The notes beneath the pieces are model-generated. The model saw only the letters and a program-made list of their open reading frames with translations, was not told the origin of the DNA and did no database searches. Below, piece by piece: positions 18,246-27,236 of a stretch of DNA of 64,000 nucleotides (position 1 is the first letter of the stretch; each line of letters opens with the position of its first letter). Origin of the DNA: Antarcticirhabdus aurantiaca (GTDB lineage: Bacteria > Pseudomonadota > Alphaproteobacteria > Rhizobiales > Rhizobiaceae); assembly GCF_009765365.1 (NCBI RefSeq), contig NZ_VTOM01000002.1, forward strand, positions 186,001 through 250,000, given 5' to 3'. Made by a program: the position numbers and the translations under genes.

Positions 18246-18250
18246 AGGCC

Positions 18251-19480
18251 GTGGCGCGCGCCCTTGCCCTGACACTTCCCGGCAGCGCCGCAGCGGTGCC
18301 GCTCCTCGCCATCGGCGGCATCGCCGCCGGCCAGAGCCTCCTCGGCGCCCTGACCTTCCAGGGCGTGCCGACGCTGATGCGCGCCTCGGGCGTCTCGCTC
18401 GACATCGTCGCCCTGACCTATCTGGCGATGCTCCCCTGGACGCTGAAGATCCTGTGGGCGCCGATCGTGGAGCGGCACCGCCTGCCGGCGACGGGCGGGC
18501 GGCGCACGAGGGCCATCGTCCTCGCCTGCCAGGCTGTCGTCGTCTGCACGCTCGCGCTTCTCGCGCTCGCGGGTCCTTCCGTCCCCGCGGTCGTGATCGC
18601 CCTCCTGGCCCTCGCGGCGACCGCGTCCGCCACCCTGGACGTCGCGGGCGACGGTTTCGCGGTGGAACAGGCCGGACCGCACGGGCGGCAGCGAACGTCG
18701 GCCGTCCAGATCGGCGGCGCCTATCTCGGCATGGTGGCGGGGGCTGGCGGGCTTCTCCTGGCGGCTCCCTTCCTCGGCTGGACAGGGAGCCTTCTCACGA
18801 TCGCCGGGCTGATCGCGGCGCTGACGCTTCCCGTCCTGCGGATCGAAGAAGCACCGCTTCCGGTGACCTGCGCGAAGACCCGTCGGCCGAGCCTTTCCCG
18901 TGCCTTCGGCTCGCGACCGGTGCGTTCCGGGCTCGTTGCCGTTCTTCTGTTCCAGGCGGGGCCGCGCATCGCGCAGGCGCTGGTCGGACCGAGCCTCGTG
19001 GAGTCCGGCCTCGACCCCGTCCGGGTCGGTTTGATCGTGATCGCCGGCTCGGCCTTCGCGCTCCCCGCCACGCTGCTGGCCGGCGGGATCGGGGAGCGCC
19101 TGTCGTCGTCGCGGCTCCTCCTCGCGGCGCTTCTCCAGGCGCTCGCCCTCACCGGACTGGTCTGCGCCACCGCCATCGGCTCCGTTCCCGCGCTCGTGGC
19201 GGGCGTCCTCCTGTTCTCGGCCGTCAACGCCTTCGGCTTCGTCGCTCTCTACGCGCTTCTCATGGGCGCGGCCTCACCCGACCAGGCCGGCGTCGACTTC
19301 ACCCTGTTCCAGAGCGCCGACGCCTTCGTCGCCCTGTCCTGCGGCCTCCTGGGCGGCGTCCTGACCTCTTGGTTCGGATATAGCGCGGGCTTCGCCCTTG
19401 CCTTGGCAGGAGCCGCTGCGGCCCTTGCCGTTCTGCCGCTCGTCACGCGCCCCCTCGCACACCTCGGAGCATCTCGATGA
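18251..19480 (+). CDS. RhtX/FptX-like MFS siderophore transporter
   Basis: The 409-residue protein is predicted to have twelve transmembrane helices. It resembles single-subunit inner-membrane siderophore permeases of the RhtX/FptX type, with FQGVPTLMRASGVSLDIVAL near the N-terminus. A GTG start at 18251 is chosen because it lies 5 bp after the receptor stop and directly before the first hydrophobic helix; in-frame sequence upstream overlaps the receptor gene. Together with the TonB receptor and AraC regulator it forms a simple siderophore uptake path without an ABC transporter. Confidence 0.82.
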   Translation: MARALALTLPGSAAAVPLLAIGGIAAGQSLLGALTFQGVPTLMRASGVSLDIVALTYLAMLPWTLKILWAPIVERHRLPATGGRRTRAIVLACQAVVVCTLALLALAGPSVPAVVIALLALAATASATLDVAGDGFAVEQAGPHGRQRTSAVQIGGAYLGMVAGAGGLLLAAPFLGWTGSLLTIAGLIAALTLPVLRIEEAPLPVTCAKTRRPSLSRAFGSRPVRSGLVAVLLFQAGPRIAQALVGPSLVESGLDPVRVGLIVIAGSAFALPATLLAGGIGERLSSSRLLLAALLQALALTGLVCATAIGSVPALVAGVLLFSAVNAFGFVALYALLMGAASPDQAGVDFTLFQSADAFVALSCGLLGGVLTSWFGYSAGFALALAGAAAALAVLPLVTRPLAHLGASR

Positions 19481-20646
19481 AGCCCGGACGCGTCCTCATC
19501 TCCGGAGCGGGCGTCGCCGGCCTCTCCGCCGCATTCTGGCTGTCGCGCGCCGGCTGGTCGGTCCGCGTTGTAGAGGCCGCGCCCGACCTGCGCCGCGGCG
19601 GCTACATGATGGGCCTGTCCGGCCCCGGCTACGAGACGGCGCGCCGCATGGGCCTCCTGCCGAAGCTCGAAGCCCGCGCCTTCGCGGTGGAGGAGAACGT
19701 CTACCGTGACCGGAGGGGCCGCGAGATCGCGCGGCTGCGCTACCGGGACTTCATCCGCGACCTGCCCTACCTCGCCCTCCTGCGCACGGACCTCGTGCGG
19801 GAGCTACGCGACGTGCTCGTTCCGGATGTGTCGATCGCGTTCGAGACGCGGATCGAGCGGATCGAGGACCGATCTCCCGACGGAGGGACTGTCCGGGCAA
19901 CCCTCTCGGACGGCTCGGCCGTCGAGGCCGACCTCGTGATCGGTGCCGACGGCCTGCGTTCGGCGACCCGCCGCCTCGTCTTCGGTCCGGACGAAGCCTT
20001 TCTGCGCCCGCTCGGCTACCGCTTCGCCGTCTACGACGTCGAGGCCGCGCTGGAGCCCGGCGTCGACTTCCTGTCTTATGTCGAGCCGGGTCACATGGCG
20101 GAATACTACCGCCTGTCGCCGACGCGCGTGGCGGCGCTCCACGTCTGGCGCAGCGTCGGGAGCGGCCCGGTGGAACCCTCGCGGCGCTGGAGCCTGCTGC
20201 GGGATGTTTCACGGGCCTCCCATCCCTTCGTTGGTCGGCATCTCGATCTGGCCGAGGCGGCCGGCTTGGACTGCGTCCTCGACGACCTCGTTCTCGCCGA
20301 AGCCGATTCGTGGTCGCGGGGCCGGGTGCTCCTCCTGGGCGATGCCGCCCATTCCCTGACGCTCGTCTCCGGCCAGGGCGCCGGCATGGCGATGGCCTCG
20401 GCCGAGCGTCTGGGGCGGGCGCTGGAGGCGGGATCCATCGAGGCGGCCCTCCGACGGCACGAGGCGGAATTGCGGCCTGCCATCGCCCGCCTTCAAGGCC
20501 GGGCGCGGCGCAGCGCCGCCATGTTCATTCCGGCCTCACCGCTCGCCTTCCGTCTGCGCAACGCCGCGATCCGCCACATGCCGCGTCGATGGCTCGCCCG
20601 CTACCTGTCGAGCGCCATTCGCGAGGAGGCGATGATGGCGCAATGA
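19477..20646 (+). CDS. FAD-dependent monooxygenase (PHBH fold)
   Basis: The 389-residue enzyme has the dinucleotide-binding motif (SGAGVAGLSAAFWLSRAG, residues 9-26), the DG motif (VIGADGLRSATRR) and the GD motif (LLGDAAHSLTLVSGQGAG) of class A flavin monooxygenases. It overlaps the MFS gene by four bases (ATGA), so is translationally coupled to siderophore import. A role in modifying an imported siderophore, or releasing its iron, is an inference from position. The substrate is unknown. Confidence 0.82.
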   Translation: MKPGRVLISGAGVAGLSAAFWLSRAGWSVRVVEAAPDLRRGGYMMGLSGPGYETARRMGLLPKLEARAFAVEENVYRDRRGREIARLRYRDFIRDLPYLALLRTDLVRELRDVLVPDVSIAFETRIERIEDRSPDGGTVRATLSDGSAVEADLVIGADGLRSATRRLVFGPDEAFLRPLGYRFAVYDVEAALEPGVDFLSYVEPGHMAEYYRLSPTRVAALHVWRSVGSGPVEPSRRWSLLRDVSRASHPFVGRHLDLAEAAGLDCVLDDLVLAEADSWSRGRVLLLGDAAHSLTLVSGQGAGMAMASAERLGRALEAGSIEAALRRHEAELRPAIARLQGRARRSAAMFIPASPLAFRLRNAAIRHMPRRWLARYLSSAIREEAMMAQ

Positions 20647-20827
20647 CAGCAATCCGAACGTTCGTTTGGCAGGCGCCGTCAGTCTTTTACGACGTTCCTC
20701 TCCGAGTACGTCATGTCTGCTCTCGAGTATTCCAAAGCTAGCGCCGAACGGCTCTGAAGGGTCGAATCCAGACGGTCTGCTTCCGGGCGCAGCGGCCGAA
20801 AAGCTGCCCATCCACTCTCGACCCAAC

Positions 20828-21760
20828 TCAGCCCATCCCGGCGCCGACCGACGTTGGCGACGTCCGGTCCACCGGATCGGCTGCGGATCGATAGGCGTCG
20901 ATGAAGGCGGCGAGTGCCGGGTTCTCGTTAGTCGGCAGCCAGACCATCATCAGTTCGACGGGCTTCGGAGGGGTGGTCACGAACGTCTTGAAGGAGACGC
21001 CCTCCATCCCGAGGCAGGCGGCGCTCCCGGGCACGAGCGCGGCGCCGAAGCCGGATGTCACGAGTGCCAGCATGGTGTGGATCTGACCAACCTGCTGCAC
21101 GACGTTCGGCCGCACGCCGGCGCGGTCCAGGAGGCCACTTGTCAACTCGAAGAAGTACCTCGACGCGTCGGGCGAGTAACCGATGAGGTCCCTGCCCTCA
21201 AGGTCTGCCGGCCCGAGTTCGTGGTGTGAGCAGAGCGGGTCGTCCTGCTGGAGGGCGACTAGCAGCGCTTCCGGCGCGAGCGGCAGACTGGCATGTCGAG
21301 CCCCGGGTGGCAGAGCGCGTACGAGCCCGACATCGAGCGTGCCGCTGTCGAGACCCTCAAGTTGGGCGTGGGTCACCATCTCCTGCAGGACGACGTCGAT
21401 CCCTGGCAACCGCCGGTGCAACAGGTTCAGGAGCAGCGGCATCCTGCTGTAGCCCGACGCAGCGGTGAACCCGAGGCGTAGCGTGCCTGCCTCGCCCCGC
21501 CAGACCCGACGCGTCCAGCTTGCCGCACTGTCCGACAGGCGAAGGATGCGTCGCGCTTCCGGCAGGAAAGCGCGCCCTGCAGGAGTGAGACGTACTACAC
21601 GGCTAGAGCGCTCCAGAAGGCGCGCCTCCAACGCGTGCTCCAGTAGTTGGATCTGGCGGCTGAGAGGCGGCTGCGTCATGTTCAATCGCGCGGATGCTCG
21701 TCCGAAATGGAGCTCCTCGGCCACCGCCACGAAGCAGCGCAACTGGCTCAGCTCGAACAT
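20828..21760 (-). CDS. LysR-family transcriptional regulator
   Basis: The 310-residue protein has the N-terminal LysR winged helix ([38 protein letters not shown]) and a full effector-binding domain ([20 protein letters not shown]). It is divergent from kdgD with 208 bp between the two starts, the usual arrangement for a LysR activator of a sugar-acid catabolic operon. Glucarate or a downstream intermediate is the expected inducer. Confidence 0.9.
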   Translation of the reverse strand: MFELSQLRCFVAVAEELHFGRASARLNMTQPPLSRQIQLLEHALEARLLERSSRVVRLTPAGRAFLPEARRILRLSDSAASWTRRVWRGEAGTLRLGFTAASGYSRMPLLLNLLHRRLPGIDVVLQEMVTHAQLEGLDSGTLDVGLVRALPPGARHASLPLAPEALLVALQQDDPLCSHHELGPADLEGRDLIGYSPDASRYFFELTSGLLDRAGVRPNVVQQVGQIHTMLALVTSGFGAALVPGSAACLGMEGVSFKTFVTTPPKPVELMMVWLPTNENPALAAFIDAYRSAADPVDRTSPTSVGAGMG

Positions 21761-21968
21761 CGATCCATTCCTTGCATCGATCTATTCGTTCTTTGAGTTA
21801 GACCGCATCGTCGGTGACGTCTACTCGTCGGCTCGCGGGCTGCTGGCAGAGCGAGACGCCGACGGCCGACAAACGGCGCCGCCACTGGTGCAGATCGCTC
21901 GCGTCCGGAGCGAGCAGGCGCCGCAAGAGGCCGCTTCGCCCACCCGCTCCCGAACCGGAGGACAGCCG

Positions 21969-22913
21969 ATGACCAATCTTTCGCCCGCCGCGATGGCCGA
22001 CGCCGTCGGCTCCGGCCTCCTGACGTTCCCGATCACGCAGTTCGACGCGCAGAACCGCTTCGACGAGGCGGCCTTCCGCCAGCACTGCGCCTGGCTGCTG
22101 GGCTACGACGTCGCCGCCCTCTTCGCCGCCGGCGGCACGGGCGAGTTCTTCTCGCTCACCCCCGCCGAGGTCGACGCGGTGGTGAGCGCCTCCGTCGCCG
22201 AGACCGCCGGCCGCGTGCCGGTGATCGCGGGCTGCGGCTACGGCACGGCGATCGCCGTCGAGATCGCGCGGGCCGCCGAGGCGGCGGGCGCGGACGGGCT
22301 CCTGCTCCTGCCGCCCTACCTCACCGAGGCCGGGCAGGAAGGCCTCGCGGCCCATGTCGAGGCGGTCTGCAAGTCGGTCGGCATCGGCGTCATCGTCTAC
22401 AACCGCGCCAACGCGGTTCTCGGCCCGGACGCCCTCGCGCGGCTCTGCGAGCGCTGCCCCAACCTCGTCGGCTTCAAGGACGGCGTCGGCGACCTCGAGC
22501 TGATGGCGCGGGTCGCCAGCCGCATCGGCGACCGCCTGACCTATGTCGGCGGCCTGCCGACCGCCGAGACCTTCGCGCTGCCCTACCTCGAGATGGGCGT
22601 GACGACCTATTCCTCGGCCATCTACAACTTCATGCCGGAATGGGCGCTGCACTTCTACAAGGCCGTGCGGGCCCGCGACCGCGACACGGTGGCGCGCGAG
22701 CTGAAGGAGTTCGTGCTGCCCTACATCGCGCTGCGCGACCGCGGCCGCGGCTATGCCGTCTCCATCGTCAAGGCCGGCGTCGACGCGATCGGCCGCCCCG
22801 GCGGTCCGGTGCGCACCCCGCTCACCGACCTCACCCAGGCCGAGCGGGCCGAGCTGAAGGCCCTGATCGAGACGGCGAACGCGCGCCTGCCAAAGGCCTC
22901 GCTCGCCGCCTGA
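21969..22913 (+). CDS. kdgD: 5-dehydro-4-deoxyglucarate dehydratase
   Basis: The 314-residue product belongs to the DapA (class I aldolase) family. It has the catalytic tyrosine ([11 protein letters not shown]) and Schiff-base lysine ([14 protein letters not shown]). [13 protein letters not shown], the family's substrate-binding segment, is present. The enzyme converts 5-dehydro-4-deoxy-D-glucarate to 2,5-dioxopentanoate plus CO2 and water. ATG 21969 is preceded by a CCGGAGGAC ribosome-binding site about 5 bases upstream. The neighbouring glucarate dehydratase supplies its substrate, which supports the specific name over other DapA homologues. Confidence 0.9.
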   Translation: MTNLSPAAMADAVGSGLLTFPITQFDAQNRFDEAAFRQHCAWLLGYDVAALFAAGGTGEFFSLTPAEVDAVVSASVAETAGRVPVIAGCGYGTAIAVEIARAAEAAGADGLLLLPPYLTEAGQEGLAAHVEAVCKSVGIGVIVYNRANAVLGPDALARLCERCPNLVGFKDGVGDLELMARVASRIGDRLTYVGGLPTAETFALPYLEMGVTTYSSAIYNFMPEWALHFYKAVRARDRDTVARELKEFVLPYIALRDRGRGYAVSIVKAGVDAIGRPGGPVRTPLTDLTQAERAELKALIETANARLPKASLAA

Positions 22914-22924
22914 ACCCAGAAAAG

Positions 22925-22943
22925 AGCCGCCACCGGCGGCTCG
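22925..22943. terminator. intergenic hairpin between kdgD and gudD
   Basis: GAGCCGCC, loop ACC, GGCGGCTC forms an 8-bp perfect stem. On the minus strand it is followed by TTTTCT, so it could stop antisense transcription. On the plus strand no U-run follows, so it is more likely an mRNA processing or stability element than a block to gudD. Confidence 0.45.
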
Positions 22944-22992
22944 GGGCCCCCGATGCGCCCCGCGCCGCCGGCATCCGGAGGGAGGAATCCAG

Positions 22993-24369
22993 ATGCTCGC
23001 CGAGTCCACGCCCAGCACCGCCGCCGACCCGCACCTTGCCCGCCACGCGCCTCGCATCGTCTCGGTGCGCGCCGTGCCGGTGGCGGGGCGCGACAGCATG
23101 CTCCTGAACCTCAGCGGCGCGCACGCTCCCTTCTTCACCCGCAACCTCGCTATTCTTCAGGACGATGCGGGGAACGTCGGCGTCGGCGAGGTGCCCGGCG
23201 GCGAGGCGATCCGCCAGACGATCGCCGAAGCGGGACCGCTCCTCGTCGGCCGCTCGGTCGGCGACTACAACGCCCTCCTCAACGGCGTGCGCACCGCCTT
23301 CGCCTCCCGCGACAGCGCCGGCCGCGGCCTCCAGACCTTCGACCTGCGCACCACCATCCACGTCGTCACCGCGCTGGAATCGGCGCTCCTCGACCTTCTC
23401 GGCCAGCATCTCGGCGTGCCGGTCGCAGCCCTTCTCGGCGACGGGCAGCAGCGCGACCGGGTCGAGATGCTCGGCTACCTCTTCTTCGTCGGCGACCGCG
23501 CCCGCACGGACCTGCCCTACCGCGCCGGCGAGGGTGCCACCGACGAGTGGACGCGGATTCGCGACGAGGAGGCGCTGACGCCGGACGCCGTCGCGCGCCT
23601 CGCCGAGGCCGCGCAGGAGCGCTACGGCTTCCGCGACTTCAAGCTGAAGGGCGGCGTTCTGGCCGGCGAGGCGGAGATCGAGGCGGCCGCCGCCATCAAG
23701 CGCCGCTTCCCCGACGCCCGCGTGACGCTCGACCCGAACGGCGCCTGGTCGCTGGAGGAGGCGATCCGCGTCTGCAAGGGCCGCGGCGACGTCCTCGCCT
23801 ATGCCGAGGACCCCTGCGGCGCCGAGAACGGCTATTCCGGCCGCGAGGTCATGGCCGAGTTCCGGCGCGCCACGGGACTGCCGACGGCCACCAACATGGT
23901 GGCGACCGACTGGCGCCAGCTCGCCCACGCCGTCCAGCTCCAGTCGGTCGACATCCCCCTCGCCGACCCGCACTTCTGGACCATGCAGGGCTCGGTGCGC
24001 GTCGCCCAGCTCTGCCAGATGTTCGGGCTGACCTTCGGCTCGCACTCTAACAACCACTTCGACGTGTCGCTCGCCATGTTCACCCATGTCGGCGCCGCCG
24101 CGCCCGGCCGGGTGACGGCGCTCGACACGCACTGGATCTGGCAGGACGGCACCGAGCGCCTGACGCGCGAGCCGCCGCGCATCGTCGACGGCCACGTCGC
24201 CGTGCCGCAGAAGCCGGGCCTCGGCGTCGAGCTCGACATGGAGCGCGTGGAGGCGGCGCACCGGCTCTACCTCGACCATTGCCTGGGCGCGCGCGACGAC
24301 GCTGAGGCCATGCAGTTCCTCGTGCCCGGCTGGCGCTTCGACAACAAGCGTCCCTGCCTCGTGCGCTGA
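22993..24369 (+). CDS. gudD: glucarate dehydratase
   Basis: The 458-residue protein is an enolase-superfamily member of GudD length. It has the KxK catalytic lysines ([11 protein letters not shown]), metal ligands ([26 protein letters not shown]) and the general acid/base histidine ([12 protein letters not shown]). It dehydrates D-glucarate (or L-idarate) to 5-dehydro-4-deoxyglucarate, the KdgD substrate. It lies 79 bp downstream of kdgD on the same strand. Confidence 0.93.
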   Translation: MLAESTPSTAADPHLARHAPRIVSVRAVPVAGRDSMLLNLSGAHAPFFTRNLAILQDDAGNVGVGEVPGGEAIRQTIAEAGPLLVGRSVGDYNALLNGVRTAFASRDSAGRGLQTFDLRTTIHVVTALESALLDLLGQHLGVPVAALLGDGQQRDRVEMLGYLFFVGDRARTDLPYRAGEGATDEWTRIRDEEALTPDAVARLAEAAQERYGFRDFKLKGGVLAGEAEIEAAAAIKRRFPDARVTLDPNGAWSLEEAIRVCKGRGDVLAYAEDPCGAENGYSGREVMAEFRRATGLPTATNMVATDWRQLAHAVQLQSVDIPLADPHFWTMQGSVRVAQLCQMFGLTFGSHSNNHFDVSLAMFTHVGAAAPGRVTALDTHWIWQDGTERLTREPPRIVDGHVAVPQKPGLGVELDMERVEAAHRLYLDHCLGARDDAEAMQFLVPGWRFDNKRPCLVR

Positions 24370-24472
24370 GCGACGGGCGGCGGAACGAAGCCGCCGCATC
24401 CGAGCCGAACATAGGCGGCGCCCGCGGCCGGGAGGCGGGGCGCCGAAACGATCAACCCTGGGAGGATACCTC

Positions 24473-25441
24473 ATGAAGCCCAAGACCTTCATCGGACTGG
24501 CCGTCGGCCTGGCCCTGTCGGCCGTCGTCGGCGCGGCCCACGCCTTTCCCGACGGGCCGGTCACGATCGTCGTCCCCTTCCCGCCGGGCGGCGCGACGGA
24601 CACGACCGCCCGCCTCATGGAGCCGAAGCTCGCCGCGGCGCTCGGCGGCAACGTCGTCGTGGAGAACCTGCCGGGCGCGACCGGCGCGATCGGGGCCGGC
24701 CGCGTCGCGTCCAGCCCGGCGGACGGGCAGACGATGATCGTCGCCTCGCTCGGCACCTTCGCGACCAACCCGTACCTCCAGAAGAACCTGTCCTACGACC
24801 CGGTGAAGGACTTCGACCTCCTCACCGTCGCCGTGCGCACCCCCAACGTCCTCGTCGCCAATCCGGACTTCCAGGCGGCCACCGTGCCTGACCTTGTCGC
24901 GGCCATGAAGGCGAACCCGGAAACGGTCACCTTCGCCAATTCCGGCACGGGGTCCTCGGACCACCTGACGGCGGCGCTGTTCTGGCAGGCGACGGGCACG
25001 CAAGGCGTCCACGTGCCCTACAAGGGCGGCTCGGCGGCCCAGACCGACCTTCTGGGCGGCCACGTCGACGTGTCCTTCCAGAACCTCGGCGCGATCCTCA
25101 CCTACGTCCAGGGCGGCCAGATGAAGGCGCTCGCCCAGACCGGCGAGACGCGCCACCCCATGCTGCCGGACGTGCCGACCCTCAAGGAGCTCGGCTACGC
25201 GGACGTCGTCGTCAACTCCTGGCAGGGCGTCGCCGCCCCGGCGGGCCTCCCGGCGGAGACCAGGACGAAGCTGAACGAGGCGATCCAGGCCTCGCTGAAG
25301 GACCCGGCGGTCGTCGCCGAGTTCAACAAGCTCGGCTTCGAGGTCGTCGCCAACTCCAACGAGGAGTTCGCGACCTACCTCACGGAGGAGATGGCCCGCT
25401 GGAAGGGCGTCATCGACAAGGCAGGCATCCAGCCGGAGTGA
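24473..25441 (+). CDS. Bug-family (TctC) tripartite tricarboxylate transporter binding protein
   Basis: The 322-residue periplasmic protein has a signal peptide (about residues 1-23, ending AHA) and the Bug signature (VTIVVPFPPGGATDTTARL). Bug proteins bind carboxylated solutes and normally deliver them to TctAB permeases. Position after gudD suggests a glucarate-like ligand. No tctA or tctB gene follows; transcription ends at a strong terminator and island DNA begins, so it is orphaned in this window. Confidence 0.9.
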   Translation: MKPKTFIGLAVGLALSAVVGAAHAFPDGPVTIVVPFPPGGATDTTARLMEPKLAAALGGNVVVENLPGATGAIGAGRVASSPADGQTMIVASLGTFATNPYLQKNLSYDPVKDFDLLTVAVRTPNVLVANPDFQAATVPDLVAAMKANPETVTFANSGTGSSDHLTAALFWQATGTQGVHVPYKGGSAAQTDLLGGHVDVSFQNLGAILTYVQGGQMKALAQTGETRHPMLPDVPTLKELGYADVVVNSWQGVAAPAGLPAETRTKLNEAIQASLKDPAVVAEFNKLGFEVVANSNEEFATYLTEEMARWKGVIDKAGIQPE

Positions 25442-25457
25442 CCTGCCGCAGCATGGT

Positions 25458-25487
25458 GGGCGGGCGTCTCGAGGCGCCCGCCCTTTT
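25458..25487 (+). terminator. intrinsic terminator of the glucarate operon
   Basis: GGGCGGGCG, an 8-base loop, then CGCCCGCCC followed by TTTT. It begins 17 bp after the Bug-protein stop codon. Confidence 0.88.
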
Positions 25488-25521
25488 CTGTGGCCGACAA
25501 GTCCAGGCAGCGACGAGCATG

Positions 25522-25565
25522 TGGATCGGCGCGCAGCTTGAACGCCTATCGGCGCGGTAGCCGTT
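25522..25565 (-). repeat. dispersed ~40-bp repeat, copy A
   Basis: On the minus strand it reads AACGGCTACCGCGCCGATAG then GCGTTCAAGCTGCGCGCCGA. It matches the shared pattern of copies B, C and D (AAGG-T, CGCCGATCGGCGTCGAAGCT). Confidence 0.45.
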
Positions 25566-25765
25566 GAGGATGCTGGCCTTCCGCTGCTCGGCATGTGTTG
25601 CCGGTTGACACGGGACGGCCCATCTCTCGCGAGAACGCCGCCTAAACAACACTGCCGCCGTCAGCGACGCGACGGACGAGGCGAGCCTGCGCGGCAGTCA
25701 ACGTCGGCGTCACTTAGGAAACCCATCTGATTTCGCTTGCCGACAGGCAAAAAGCAGCCGCTCCC

Positions 25766-25806
25766 GAGCGGCGCGCAGCTTCGATGCCGACCGGCGCGGC
25801 AACCTT
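25766..25806 (-). repeat. dispersed ~40-bp repeat, copy B
   Basis: On the minus strand it reads AAGGTTGCCGCGCCGGTCGG then CATCGAAGCTGCGCGCCGCT, close to copy A, which lies 200 bp away in the same orientation. Confidence 0.45.
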
Positions 25807-26060
25807 TTGGGTGCGCTGACCTCAAGCTGGCCGTCATGCATCGCCGATCAACACCAAGTAAGCCACTGCGGCTTGGCAGGTCCACACTGACCGCTTCCGC
25901 TGCCACCTCGAGAGTGGTCGCCGAGCGCTCGATGTCCTAGATCTGGATACGCCCCATGCTGGCCGAGGGGGGATCGGACGACGGGGACGGCGGCCATGCC
26001 ATGAAGGGGCCTTCTCCGAAGTGGCTCGTGCGCGGCCGAACCAGAGCAGAGAGCATTGCG

Positions 26061-26939
26061 ATGAACGATGTCGTATCTCAGGCAGGCCAAGTCGGATCAG
26101 GTGGCAGCCTGCTGATGCCGCTCGTCCTGGTGCTTGCTGGCGGCCTGATGGGCGGGCTTGTCAGCTTCCTCATCGAGCTCCGATACGAAGATGAAAGAAT
26201 CCGTCTCTTCGGCAGGAATATCGACGGCAAACGCCTGGCCCTCCTCGCTTTCGTCGAGACGGCCGTCGGCATGGTCGGCGCTCTCGCCATCCAGTTTGTC
26301 GCAGTGCTCATCAGGCTATTCCCGAGCAACCTCGACACAGAAGGGTCGATGCTTCTTCTGTCGATCAGCTGCATCGCCGGGTTTGGCGCGAGACGGCTTC
26401 TTCCGAGAATCACCTCCAGCCTGGAGAAGCGCATCGAGCAGGCAGAGAGGGATGCCGAGGCAGCCACGAAGGAAGCGAGCGAAGCTCGGGAGAAGGCAGA
26501 GGAGACGGCAGAAGTCACACGAGCAATCGCTTCGGCGTTCCGACCTGATGCACCGGCATCGGAGCGGGAGTTCTCCATCGTTCAATTGACGAAGAGGTTT
26601 GAAACGGAGCCTTTGAACAGGAGCATCGCCATACCGCTCGCTCGCCTACATCGCATGTCCGGCGATCTGCACAAAGCTATCGAAGTTCTCGACGTTTTCG
26701 TTAACGCGAAGATGCTAAGAGGGCAGAAGGACAAGGATTGGGCGGATGGAGACTACAACAGAGCCTGCTACTACTCTCTACTCTACAAAGAGACGGGAGA
26801 GGAAAAATACAAATCGGAAGCACTGGACATCTTATTCTCTTCCGGCACCTCACATCCGGAAAACAAGACAGACGCCATTTCAGATCGAGACTTCGACGCT
26901 ATTAAAAACGACTCTAAGTTCGCCGAGATAACAAAATGA
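26061..26939 (+). CDS. membrane protein with TPR-like C-terminal domain, function unknown
   Basis: The 292-residue protein starts at ATG 26061 (MNDVVSQAGQ); the frame is open to an ATG at 25956, but that adds 35 residues without obvious structure. Three hydrophobic segments cover about residues 15-40, 55-80 and 95-110 (LMPLVLVLAGGLMGGLVSFL). A charged coiled coil follows (EQAERDAEAATKEASEAREK, about 130-165). The cytoplasmic C-terminus looks like tetratricopeptide repeats (NRSIAIPLARLHRMSGDLHK, YYSLLYKETGEEKYKSEALD). The last 250 bp are visibly AT-richer than neighbouring core genes, a sign of transfer. I do not recognise the family. Confidence 0.72.
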   Translation: MNDVVSQAGQVGSGGSLLMPLVLVLAGGLMGGLVSFLIELRYEDERIRLFGRNIDGKRLALLAFVETAVGMVGALAIQFVAVLIRLFPSNLDTEGSMLLLSISCIAGFGARRLLPRITSSLEKRIEQAERDAEAATKEASEAREKAEETAEVTRAIASAFRPDAPASEREFSIVQLTKRFETEPLNRSIAIPLARLHRMSGDLHKAIEVLDVFVNAKMLRGQKDKDWADGDYNRACYYSLLYKETGEEKYKSEALDILFSSGTSHPENKTDAISDRDFDAIKNDSKFAEITK

Positions 26940-26961
26940 AGGCCGCCTTCTGGCGGCCTTC
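26938..26961. terminator. bidirectional hairpin terminator
   Basis: GAAGGCCGCC, loop TTCT, GGCGGCCTTC: a 10-bp perfect stem that overlaps the stop codon of the plus-strand membrane protein gene. On the minus strand it is followed by ATTTTGTT, so it is the stronger terminator for a short minus-strand transcript from about 27060. Confidence 0.7.
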
Positions 26962-27006
26962 AACGAAGCGCTTGCACCTTCAAGTGCAGCACTACATTAT
27001 CAGGCA

Positions 27007-27030
27007 TTACCAGGTCTTGTCCTTGGACAT
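27007..27030 (-). CDS. 7-codon ORF (MSKDKTW) with strong ribosome-binding site
   Basis: ATG at 27030 opens MSKDKTW followed by TAA. AAGGAG lies 6 bases upstream (minus strand 27042-27037), the best Shine-Dalgarno match in this neighbourhood. It is far below normal gene length. It may be a translated micropeptide, a regulatory leader ORF, or chance. Confidence 0.25.
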   Translation of the reverse strand: MSKDKTW

Positions 27031-27064
27031 GACAGTCTCCTTGTGAGCAGCCTTTTCTGCATCA

Positions 27065-27093
27065 GATTTAATATGGATCGCCCAAAAGTCAAT
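27065..27093 (-). promoter_or_regulatory. possible sigma-70 promoter for the small transcript
   Basis: On the minus strand TTGACT (27093-27088) is followed 16 bases later by TAAATC, a weak -10 match, in an AT-rich patch. It points toward the 7-codon ORF. Confidence 0.3.
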
Positions 27094-27236
27094 AGGGTTT
27101 CAGCGCGGGATCCCGTATTTATCCGCTCCAATTGGAGGCCAGTCGAGGCACAGGCTCAAGCAAGCTATCAGATCAAGGTAGAACTGCACAAATCTTCTAA
27201 TTCTTAAGTATTCGTAAACGGCGAGTTGATTTCTGA

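Larger units (their letters stand above)
25488..26060. other. gene-free boundary region of the genomic island with two repeat copies
   Basis: No supportable gene lies in this 570-bp stretch. It contains two degenerate copies of a roughly 40-bp repeat (25522-25565 and 25766-25806, both minus orientation) also found at 28446 and 48168. I regard it as scrambled mobile-element or island-boundary DNA. Confidence 0.45.
26930..27058 (-). ncRNA. putative ~130-nt small transcript
   Basis: A promoter-like pair (27065-27093), an internal small hairpin (TGCAC/GTGCA near 26970-26985) and the terminator at 26938-26961 outline a minus-strand unit of about 130 bases in a gene-free gap. It contains a 7-codon ORF with a strong ribosome-binding site. 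It could be a small RNA or an mRNA for a very short peptide. There is no homology evidence; transcription is an inference. Confidence 0.3.

Noticed and set aside
17153-18250. N-terminal extension of the MFS gene into the TonB receptor
   Set aside because: The extension is the receptor gene read out of frame; the first membrane helix starts at the GTG at 18251.
22831-24768. 645-codon minus-strand frame
   Set aside because: Antisense to gudD and the Bug protein gene, with low-complexity composition and no homology.
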